The notes below the pieces were generated by a model. That model was not told the origin of the DNA. It ran no database searches and was given only the letters and a program-made list of their open reading frames with translations. Shown here one piece after another: positions 1 to 7,020 of a stretch of DNA of 64,000 nucleotides. A program made the position numbers and the translations under genes. This stretch comes from Edaphobacter modestus. GTDB taxonomy: Bacteria > Acidobacteriota > Terriglobia > Terriglobales > Acidobacteriaceae. The stretch's first letter is position 1, and the number at the start of each line of letters is the position of its first letter. The DNA lies in assembly GCF_004217555.1 (NCBI RefSeq), contig NZ_SHKW01000002.1, forward strand, positions 428,592-492,591, in the 5' to 3' direction.

Positions 1-192
1 CTAACCAGCGAAAAGGCTATGTTGGCCGCAAACATCAGTCTCCAGATGGTCAAAGGGATGACAACTCTCTATGCGGAAGCTTCTTTGAGGGAGAAGCCTC
101 TGATCATCGCAGAGTTTAAGAAAGCCCTGACGCTGTACCTGGGAAGCGTTTTGTCCGAAGACGAGCGGTCTTCAACAGAGAGACGACGGTAA
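1..192 (+). CDS. Probable TetR/AcrR-family regulator, C-terminal end (partial)
   Basis: An open frame runs in from the left edge and ends with TAA at 190-192, giving 63 residues. The amphipathic helical pattern (repeated Leu/Ala/Met, then a charged tail rich in Arg, Ser and Glu) resembles the C-terminal ligand-binding helices of TetR-family repressors. The DNA-binding half lies outside the window, so the assignment rests on general character only. It lies upstream of, and in the same direction as, a set of oxidoreductase/hydrolase genes, a common place for such a regulator. It could equally be the end of another helical protein. Confidence 0.4.
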   Translation, partial: LTSEKAMLAANISLQMVKGMTTLYAEASLREKPLIIAEFKKALTLYLGSVLSEDERSSTERRR

Positions 193-572
193 GGTTGGCC
201 GTTTCTCGACACAACACTGCTAGCGTTGAGGTGCTCGCAGTGGGGGAACCTTGCCGTATTCGTGGAGAATTTGCCTTGTGCAGTTCGCGAGCGTGATGAT
301 GAGCGTTGCGTGGCTTGGCTCATCTGGGTCTTGATATACCTACAGTTTCTGGCTGAAGACAGCTTGCGGTTCAGGGTCTTTTTCCAGTGGGGTCTGGACG
401 TATCTCAGTGCAAAGCGCGGTTATCTTGGATGCGCTCCTAACGCAAATCTCCGCCATCCACTCCACATCAAGATGCCATAAATATGTAATAGATTGATGG
501 GGCCAAGTGACATATTGTCTCATTCATAAAGTCGAGGATGTCCTCGAGTGCGGGGAGGTATGTTGAACTGGC
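193..572. other. Intergenic, no gene recognised
   Basis: A stretch of 380 bases without a convincing gene. A short plus-strand frame at 226-441 has no ribosome binding site and an unlikely composition (many Trp, Cys and Arg). A purine-rich GGGGAGG at 552-558 lies before the next gene. No clear promoter or hairpin was found. Confidence 0.5.
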
Positions 573-1559
573 ATGCGGGCCATTCGTTTTGAAAACGCAG
601 GCAATGCAGACGTGGTCAAGCTGGTGGAAGAACCAATTCCTCAAGTGCGACCACACGATCTTCTGATCCGCGTCCGCGCAGCCGGGCTGAATCGCGCCGA
701 CATTCTCCAGCGCCAGGGATTCTACGGAGAACGACCGGACTTCGGCGACTCTGTCATTCCCGGTCTGGAAATCGCCGGCGAGGTAGTTGATGTGGGCACT
801 GCGACGACGGGCTTCCGGAACGGTGACCGCGTGATGGCCATCGTCGGCGGCGGAGCGCACGCGGAGTATGCCCGCGTTGACTCACGCATGGCCATGGCGG
901 TTCCTGACCGGCTCGATTTTGCCGCCGCCGCCGCAATCCCCGAAGTCTTTGTCACGGCACACGAAGCACTAATCCATCTCGGAAAACTGACTTCGGGCGG
1001 ATGGGCGCTTATCCATGCAGCAGCAGGCGGTGTTGGTTCCGCAGCAGTCATACTTGCGTACGCGCTTGGCGCAAAGACCGTTTTCACAGCTTCCGGTCAA
1101 AAACGCATCGAACGCGTCACCGAACTGGGCGGTACGGTCGGGGTGGACTACCGCAAACACAACTTCCTCGATGCTGCGCTTGATGCTACAGACCATCGAG
1201 GTGTTGATGTGGCTGTGGACTTCATCGGCGGCCCCTATCTGGACCGGAATCTGCGCGCTCTGGCGCCGGGTGGCAGGCTCATCCAGGTAGGAACGCTGCA
1301 AGGTGGTGAAGGCCAACTATCGCTGGATCTGCTGCTACACAACCATCTGCGGGTTATCGGCACAGTCATGAAATCACGCAGTTTTGATGAAAAGCTGGCT
1401 ATGACGAATCGATTTCGCGAGCGTTGGCTTTCAGCCTTTGAGACAGGACAACTTGCACCGCTGATTGACCGCGTCTTCCCGCTGGCGCAGGCCGCAGAGG
1501 CTCATCGCTACATGGAAGCGTCGGGCAACCTGGGCAAGATTGTTCTCGCTATCGACTGA
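573..1559 (+). CDS. NAD(P)H:quinone oxidoreductase, PIG3-like (zinc-independent MDR family)
   Basis: A 328-residue medium-chain dehydrogenase/reductase of usual length. The N-terminal GroES-like domain (about 1-125) carries the AGLNRADILQRQG signature typical of quinone oxidoreductase/PIG3 proteins, and the Rossmann domain has the nucleotide motif AAAGGVGSAA near residue 150. Residues for a structural zinc are not evident, as expected for this branch. Family members reduce quinones or enones with NADPH in the cytoplasm. ATG 573 is preceded by GGGGAGG about 14 bases upstream, a long spacing. It leads a co-directional group of small-molecule enzymes, suggesting detoxification or catabolism of an organic compound; the substrate cannot be read from the sequence. 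Confidence 0.9.
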   Translation: MRAIRFENAGNADVVKLVEEPIPQVRPHDLLIRVRAAGLNRADILQRQGFYGERPDFGDSVIPGLEIAGEVVDVGTATTGFRNGDRVMAIVGGGAHAEYARVDSRMAMAVPDRLDFAAAAAIPEVFVTAHEALIHLGKLTSGGWALIHAAAGGVGSAAVILAYALGAKTVFTASGQKRIERVTELGGTVGVDYRKHNFLDAALDATDHRGVDVAVDFIGGPYLDRNLRALAPGGRLIQVGTLQGGEGQLSLDLLLHNHLRVIGTVMKSRSFDEKLAMTNRFRERWLSAFETGQLAPLIDRVFPLAQAAEAHRYMEASGNLGKIVLAID

Positions 1560-1610
1560 TATCTCCTTGCTACTCCCACGTGAGACTCAATAACCGGAAA
1601 GAAGAACACT

Positions 1611-2156
1611 ATGACCAGTGACCGCAGCCTCTCCAATTCAACTGTTACCGCCATCATGCACGTCCCCCTTGAGAAGGTGAACATTGCCGACTGGCTCTTG
1701 ACTCTTCCCGACGCTGAGTACCAGCGCTGCTCCCATGCGCATATCGCCGCCGGCACTTCCACCACGGACGACGGCAGGATCATGTCCATCAATGTGGAGA
1801 CTATTGGAGATGCGTTGATTGTGCAGCACTATGTGGCCGAAGTGAAAGAGCCTGCGCTCTGCCGCATGGTGTCGATATCGGATGCGATCAATAAGAAGGG
1901 ACGCACTAAGGTGAAGGTGGAGTGGACGCTCAGTGCGCGGAGAATCGACGATCAGACGACCGAGTACACCAATTACATCCATGCCTCGGCCACGGACGAA
2001 TTCATGGTCTTCATCCAGGAGCATGGAATCACACTTGAACAGGCTGCAGCGGCCCGCCAGATTGCATCCGATGCACACAACCGGGAAGAAACGCCCAACT
2101 TCGCAGCGAGCATCGAACGCTATGCGCTTAAGCAAAGCGCGGAGGGATCTCATTGA
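1611..2156 (+). CDS. Uncharacterised protein, possible SRPBCC/START-like fold
   Basis: A 181-residue soluble protein without signal peptide or membrane segment. The alternation of beta-strand-like segments (residues about 25-125) followed by a C-terminal helix recalls SRPBCC ligand-binding or ring-hydroxylase/cyclase-like proteins, but no diagnostic motif confirms it. ATG 1611 follows a purine-rich GGAAAGAAG. Its TGA stop overlaps the TTG start of the next hydrolase by four bases (2153-2156), so the two are translationally coupled and probably work on the same compound. A lipid- or aromatic-binding role is inference. Confidence 0.6.
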   Translation: MTSDRSLSNSTVTAIMHVPLEKVNIADWLLTLPDAEYQRCSHAHIAAGTSTTDDGRIMSINVETIGDALIVQHYVAEVKEPALCRMVSISDAINKKGRTKVKVEWTLSARRIDDQTTEYTNYIHASATDEFMVFIQEHGITLEQAAAARQIASDAHNREETPNFAASIERYALKQSAEGSH

Positions 2157-3013
2157 AAATCTCTAGTCGGGCAGTACACGCGAATGGGATACGCCAACAT
2201 TACCTTGAGGCGGGTGATGGCCCTCCGGTTGTCTTATTGCACGGCTTTCCCGAAACGAGTTACGCATGGCGTTATCAGATTCCCGAACTTGCGAAGAAGT
2301 ACCATGTGATCGCGCCCGATCTTCGCGGATACGGAGAGACTGACAAACCTTCATCAGGCTACGACAAGCGCACGATGGCAATGGACTTGCGCGAGTTGAT
2401 GCTCGCATTGAATCTGCCGAAGATTTCGCTGGTGTCGCATGATCGTGGCTCTCGTGTCGCAACGCGCTTCGCCAAGGATCATCCGGAAGTTCTCGACCGT
2501 CTGGTCGTGATGGACAATGTACCGACCCGAATCGTTGGTCGAGAACTTGATGCGGCAAAAGCGAAGGGTTATTGGTTTTTTCTCTTTCACCTGGTTCCAG
2601 ACCTTCCCGAGGCACTCATCACTGGCCGTGAGGACATCTGGTTGCGTCATTTCTTCTCCGACTGGTGCTTTGACCCACTGACAATTCGGGGCGAGGCGTT
2701 TGAGACGTATGTCAAAGCGTATCGGGCACCTGGCGCGATACGCGGCGCCATGGAGGATTATCGCGCCAACGCCTCCGATGTTGCCCAGGACAACGCCGAT
2801 GCTTCAGTTAAGATCGCCTGCCCGGTAATGTCGCTTTGGGGGCGCGACTTTAAGTTAGTCGGCGAGATGTTCGACATGCCTCGTGTATGGGCGGAGATGG
2901 CAAGCGATCTTGTCACTCACGCCATTCCTGAATGCGGGCATCTCCCTCATGAGGAGAAGCCTGAAGAAATCAATCGTCTCCTGATCGACTTCCTCGCAGG
3001 CTGGAAAGGGTGA
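2153..3013 (+). CDS. Alpha/beta hydrolase, epoxide hydrolase / haloacetate dehalogenase-like
   Basis: 286 residues, typical for the family. Oxyanion-hole HGFPET is at 30-35, DLRGYGETDKP at 56-66, and the nucleophile elbow SHDRGS at 95-100 has Asp97 instead of Ser, which points to the epoxide hydrolase/haloalkanoate dehalogenase branch rather than an esterase. The catalytic His lies in ECGHLPHEEKP near the C-terminus. The TTG start at 2153 is supported by GGAGGGA about six bases upstream and by overlap with the preceding stop. No signal peptide, so cytoplasmic. Together with the quinone reductase and the MaoC protein it suggests handling of a xenobiotic or reactive epoxide; the exact substrate is unknown. 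Confidence 0.88.
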   Translation: MKISSRAVHANGIRQHYLEAGDGPPVVLLHGFPETSYAWRYQIPELAKKYHVIAPDLRGYGETDKPSSGYDKRTMAMDLRELMLALNLPKISLVSHDRGSRVATRFAKDHPEVLDRLVVMDNVPTRIVGRELDAAKAKGYWFFLFHLVPDLPEALITGREDIWLRHFFSDWCFDPLTIRGEAFETYVKAYRAPGAIRGAMEDYRANASDVAQDNADASVKIACPVMSLWGRDFKLVGEMFDMPRVWAEMASDLVTHAIPECGHLPHEEKPEEINRLLIDFLAGWKG

Positions 3014-3179
3014 CTGCAATGAGAAACCGCTGCATACAGGAACATGTGATTGTTTCGGCACGATGTGATTGCTACTCTCTGGCGGGAAGGTGCGCGCAGT
3101 ATTGGTCACTTCGAGAAAGTCTAGGAAAGCAATCTACGAACGCTCAGCTTCACGGCCGGGCGCAACGGAGGAAATCGCT

Positions 3180-3890
3180 ATGAACATACCAACGCAGACG
3201 AATGATGTGAAATCACGGATATCCCCGGACTCAGATCAAGAATCGAGCTGTTTATCCCGACGTAACGTGATTCTTGGCGCTGCAGCAGTTGTAGCAGCCA
3301 TAAGTCTGCCGAAGAATAGCCCGGCATCAACGCCACTTTCAATGAAAGACCAGCCATTGAAGAACAACAATGAAAAGGATAGCAACATGAATTCGACAAT
3401 AGACATACCGGAAACCGCGCAGACCTTTGACCCCACCAACTTCACCGTCGTACCTGCGCGAACGTTTGACGACCTGCGCGTCGGCGAAATCTTCCGCGCA
3501 CCAAGCCGCACACTCACCGATGCGCATGCCACTGCTTTCCAAGCTGTTTCAGCTGACAATCATCCTATTCACTACGACGTAGAGTATGCGCAGCGTCATG
3601 GACACACAGCCCCGGTAGTACATGGCCTGCAGGTACTCGCGTTTACAGCTCCCGGTGCAACCCTCTTTCCTCAGTACATCGGAGACGTGTTCATCTCGTT
3701 TACCGAGGCGTCCTGCAAGTTTCTGAAGGAAGTACATGCCGGAGATACGCTCTATTCTGCTCTCGAAATCATTGCTCTCGCCCCGCAGGGAGATAGCGGT
3801 CAGGTAACGACCAGGGCCACAATCCATAACCAGCGCGGTGAACTCGTGCTCACTGGGGAACACAAGTATCTTCTACGCCGACACGCCTAA
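3180..3890 (+). CDS. MaoC-like (hot-dog) hydratase with a Tat-like N-terminus
   Basis: From ATG 3180 (preceded by CGGAGGAAAT) the protein has 236 residues. Residues 25-42 form a twin-arginine-type leader: SRR at 26-28 followed by a hydrophobic Ala/Val stretch. A second in-frame ATG at 3387 with AAGGA upstream would give a 167-residue protein lacking the leader. The rest is a MaoC hot-dog domain: FDDLRVGEIF, then SADNHPIHYD with the Asp/His hydratase site and VVHGLQVL. MaoC enzymes hydrate enoyl-CoA or similar thioesters in the cytoplasm, so an exported version is odd; the short form may be the active one. A longer frame to 3069 has no ribosome binding site. Confidence 0.8.
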   Translation: MNIPTQTNDVKSRISPDSDQESSCLSRRNVILGAAAVVAAISLPKNSPASTPLSMKDQPLKNNNEKDSNMNSTIDIPETAQTFDPTNFTVVPARTFDDLRVGEIFRAPSRTLTDAHATAFQAVSADNHPIHYDVEYAQRHGHTAPVVHGLQVLAFTAPGATLFPQYIGDVFISFTEASCKFLKEVHAGDTLYSALEIIALAPQGDSGQVTTRATIHNQRGELVLTGEHKYLLRRHA

Positions 3891-3963
3891 TTAACTTCGA
3901 GCCCTTGTATGACGGCGCGCTTGCACTTGCTCAGGCGCCGATAGGAACAACCTGACGTTTTCG

Positions 3964-5532
3964 ATGAATCTGAAGGCCTCTTTGAGAGGCGTCGACTTTG
4001 TCCAAGAAAACGGACCAGGGCGGTGGATCTCAAGCTCAGATAAGGAGAACACTCATATCTCTTTCCGGTCACAGTTGAGCTTCTGGAGGCCGCACCTTAG
4101 GCGGCTGTGTCTCGTAGTTGGGACACTGGTCATCTCCTGTCGCAGTCTGACGTGGTCCCAAACAGCCCCGATGTCACCGAACCTTCCCTGGCACCCGTGG
4201 CAGGAGAACTCCATACGCGACGAAGCAAAGCAGATTGCGTCTGAGAGGGTTACAGTAAACGCCTCGTCCACTTATTCTCTTGCCGAATTGATCGATTTGG
4301 CCGAATCGCACAATCCGGAGACGCGCGCCGCATGGGAAAGAGCCCGTTCGCTGGTGGATGCCTTCGGCGTCGCCCGCAGCGAGCTCTACCCAACGTTGGT
4401 TGCCGTGGCGCTCTCCCAAACAAGCCGTCAGCAAGCATTCCTCAATACGAGTTTTTTCCGGCAAGTCGTGCAATCCTCCGATCTGGCGTTCGACTTGAAT
4501 TACACAATCTTCGATTTTGGGGGTCGGTCTGGTCGCATCGATCAGGCCAAGGCACGGCTACTTGCCTCTGACTTTGACTTCAACGATGTGCATCGGCGGG
4601 TGATTTATCAGACCCAAACGGCCTACTACCTATTGCTTAATGCTATCGGACAGGAGGAGGCAGCTCGTGCAAACCTGGCAAATGCGAATGCTGTACAACA
4701 AGCAGCCGAATCCTCCTTGAAGAATGGGCTCGCTACGCTGCCCGATGTCCTGGAGGCCAGAAGTGCCGTTGCCGAAGCAGTTTACAACGTGCAGGCGGCC
4801 ATTGGTACCGAAGATGTGGATCGCGGAAATCTTGCAACCGCGCTGGGAACATCTCCGTTACAGCCGGTATCGGTGCAGTCGATGGATCAGATCTCAAATC
4901 CCGCAGAGATCGAGCCGTCTCTCGACTATGCTATCGATCGTGCGATACAACAGCGTCCTGATCTCTTGAAGGAAGTGGCCGAAATTCGCTCTGCGGACGC
5001 ACGCGTGAAAGAAGCAAAATCTGCATACTTTCCTACTCTTCGCATGCATGCTTATCCCGACTTTCAGTCGCTCTATGGAATGCAACAGACACAGCCCTGG
5101 GGGCACACCGCAAGTCTCGATGGGCAAATCAACTTCAGTTTGGACTGGACGGTATTCGATGGAGGCGCCAGAAAACATGCCCTGGCGCAAGCCGAGCACG
5201 ACGCACAAGCATTACGAGCACAGAGCATGGCCATGCGAGATCAGATTGAAAATAGCGTCTGGGCCGCTTACTCCGATCTGAAAACTGCCTTCCGCCAGCG
5301 GGAGGCAGCAAAGGCTCTCTTAGACGCAGCCACGCAGTCTTATGATGCCGCGTTCCAGTCCTATCACTATGGAGTCCGCAATCTGCTCGATGTAACCGAG
5401 GCACAAAAAACATTGGCGCGTGCAAGGTCGAAGGACATCCTTGCACGCACGCAGGTGCTGACCGCACTTGCAGACCTTTCCTTCCAAACCGCCGACTCCA
5501 TTCAGTCAGTCAGTGGGAGTCGCCAACCATGA
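3964..5532 (+). CDS. TolC/OEP-family outer membrane efflux channel (MdtP-like), copy 1
   Basis: Up to 522 residues. A signal-peptide-like stretch (LCLVVGTLVISC, about residues 48-59) is followed by two OEP repeats: the first begins YSLAELIDLAESHNPETRAAWERA, the second carries the matching RPDLLKEVAEIRSADARV, and the end has the usual YHYGVRNLLDVTEAQKTLA. It forms the trimeric outer-membrane exit duct. The start is uncertain: ATG 3964 lacks a ribosome binding site, and the AAGGAG at about 4041 has no good start codon after it. The stop overlaps the next gene (ATGATG at 5529), and the order channel, YtcA, HlyD, FUSC resembles E. coli mdtNOP with ytcA. Exported substrate unknown, probably aromatic compounds. 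Confidence 0.88.
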   Translation: MNLKASLRGVDFVQENGPGRWISSSDKENTHISFRSQLSFWRPHLRRLCLVVGTLVISCRSLTWSQTAPMSPNLPWHPWQENSIRDEAKQIASERVTVNASSTYSLAELIDLAESHNPETRAAWERARSLVDAFGVARSELYPTLVAVALSQTSRQQAFLNTSFFRQVVQSSDLAFDLNYTIFDFGGRSGRIDQAKARLLASDFDFNDVHRRVIYQTQTAYYLLLNAIGQEEAARANLANANAVQQAAESSLKNGLATLPDVLEARSAVAEAVYNVQAAIGTEDVDRGNLATALGTSPLQPVSVQSMDQISNPAEIEPSLDYAIDRAIQQRPDLLKEVAEIRSADARVKEAKSAYFPTLRMHAYPDFQSLYGMQQTQPWGHTASLDGQINFSLDWTVFDGGARKHALAQAEHDAQALRAQSMAMRDQIENSVWAAYSDLKTAFRQREAAKALLDAATQSYDAAFQSYHYGVRNLLDVTEAQKTLARARSKDILARTQVLTALADLSFQTADSIQSVSGSRQP

Positions 5533-5786
5533 TGCGCAAGACTGGAATTTCCGCAGCGATATCTTTTGTTCTGATGACGGTCATCGGTTGCTCACAGGCG
5601 CCGGCCGTCGACGTGATGGGATCGCTATTTCCGGCGTGGCTTTTGTGTATCGCCTTGGGGGCGATCTTCTCGACTGTTACGCACTGGATTCTGACGCGGC
5701 GCGTGATCAACCTCCCTTTCCCCTTTCTTACGTATCCCTGTCTTGGGGCCGTCTATGCCTTCACCATTTGGCTCGCTTTCTTCTGA
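5529..5786 (+). CDS. YtcA-like small inner-membrane lipoprotein, copy 1
   Basis: 85 residues: a lipobox VIGC with Cys21, then two hydrophobic segments (about 33-52 and 64-84). This matches the small YtcA-type protein found beside MdtN/MdtO efflux genes in proteobacteria. The start overlaps the TolC-like stop, and the HlyD gene follows 14 bases later with an AAGGAG site. Its role in the pump is not established; it may assist the FUSC membrane component. A second copy occurs at 29872-30135 in the same relative position. Confidence 0.75.
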   Translation: MMRKTGISAAISFVLMTVIGCSQAPAVDVMGSLFPAWLLCIALGAIFSTVTHWILTRRVINLPFPFLTYPCLGAVYAFTIWLAFF

Positions 5787-5800
5787 TCTAAGGAGTTGGG

Positions 5801-7018
5801 ATGACAATATTCGATAATGCCGGTCCTACGCATCGTTCGCCAGAACATTGGGCGAGCGCTGGGATCATTGTGGCTGCCCTATTGCTAGGCGTCATCGTAT
5901 TCTGGCGAGCAGAGCGTCATCCGCGTACCGACGATGCAGAAGTTTTTGCGAACTTGATTGGCATTGCACCTCAGGTCGAGGGCCCTATCGTTGAACTGAA
6001 AGTCCACGATAACCAGTTCGTCAGGAAAGGCGATCTCCTGTTCATGATCGATCCACGTCCATACCAGTACGCGCTGGAAAAGGCGGAATCTGTCCAATCG
6101 TCGCTGGAAGGTCAGATCTCGGATGAACAGCGCAGAATTGCAGCTCAGGTGAGCGAAGTGTCTGTCGCTAACGCCGGTATCGGCACAGCTCAAGCCGATG
6201 TGAGCCATTGGGCAGCAGGAATTGAGCAGGCGGAAGCCGACATCTCCAATGCCGAGCGCGGTGTAGATAAGGCAAAGGCTGAGTGGCAATACGCGAGCAA
6301 CAATCGGCACCGTCTGGAGCCTTTGCTCGAAAAGCAATTTGTTACGGTGGATCAGGTTGACCGTGCACAGAGTTCAGAGGAGGCGGACGCCCAGTCGCTG
6401 AAGCAGGCAGAGACCCAATTACTTGTTGCAAAAGCCGCTTTAAAATCGGCTCATGCGCAGTATCAGCGCGCCGAAGCCTCACTGGAGGAGAGTCGCGCAC
6501 ATCACCAACAGACGCAGCACGCGGTCCTTACTCTCGAACCCCTGGTGAACCAGCGCGGTGAGCGCACCGCGGAAGTGAAGAATGCAAGCTACAACCTTAA
6601 CAACTGCCGAATCTACGCTCCATTCGATGCGATCGTCACCAATCTTACGCTTGCCGAAGGGCAATATGCACACGTTGGCACGCAGGTTTTTACACTCATC
6701 GATGCACGTACCTGGTGGGCGCTTGCAAACTTCCGCGAGGGACAATTACGTCATATCCGGCCCGGTATGCATGCATCCGTATATCTGATGTCCCGGCCTA
6801 ATGAGAGGTTCAACGGCGTGGTCGATAGCATTGGCTACGGCGTAACTCCCGACCCTGACGTCGTCGGTCGTTTCGGTCAAGGCTTACCGGATGTGCAACG
6901 AACTCTGAATTGGGTCCATCTCGCTGCCCGTTATCCGGTTCGGGTGCGAATCGAGAACCCACCGGTAGACATCTTTCGCATGGGTGAAACGGCGGTTGTT
7001 ACGCTGGACAGGCGCTAG
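5801..7018 (+). CDS. HlyD-family periplasmic adaptor (MdtN/EmrA-like), copy 1
   Basis: 405 residues with a single N-terminal membrane helix (about 18-36), the hallmark RTDDAEVFANLIGIAPQVEGPI, a biotinyl-lipoyl-like half (VHDNQFVRKGDLLFMIDPRPYQYAL), a long coiled-coil hairpin (about 90-240, rich in Ala, Glu and Gln), the returning lipoyl half with YAPFDAIVTNLTLAEGQYAH and a beta-barrel domain ending RMGETAVVTL. It links the inner-membrane FUSC protein to the TolC-type channel. AAGGAG lies just before ATG 5801. The gene ends two bases before the FUSC start. Length and architecture are normal. Confidence 0.9.
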   Translation: MTIFDNAGPTHRSPEHWASAGIIVAALLLGVIVFWRAERHPRTDDAEVFANLIGIAPQVEGPIVELKVHDNQFVRKGDLLFMIDPRPYQYALEKAESVQSSLEGQISDEQRRIAAQVSEVSVANAGIGTAQADVSHWAAGIEQAEADISNAERGVDKAKAEWQYASNNRHRLEPLLEKQFVTVDQVDRAQSSEEADAQSLKQAETQLLVAKAALKSAHAQYQRAEASLEESRAHHQQTQHAVLTLEPLVNQRGERTAEVKNASYNLNNCRIYAPFDAIVTNLTLAEGQYAHVGTQVFTLIDARTWWALANFREGQLRHIRPGMHASVYLMSRPNERFNGVVDSIGYGVTPDPDVVGRFGQGLPDVQRTLNWVHLAARYPVRVRIENPPVDIFRMGETAVVTLDRR

Positions 7019-7020
7019 TA

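Noticed and set aside
226..441. Plus-strand frame of 71 residues
   Set aside because: No ribosome site, Trp/Cys/Arg-rich composition, no known motif; probably chance.
722..1087. Long antisense frame in the quinone oxidoreductase
   Set aside because: Shadow of a well-supported gene in the opposite strand, with the low-complexity Pro/Ser/Arg composition typical of shadows.
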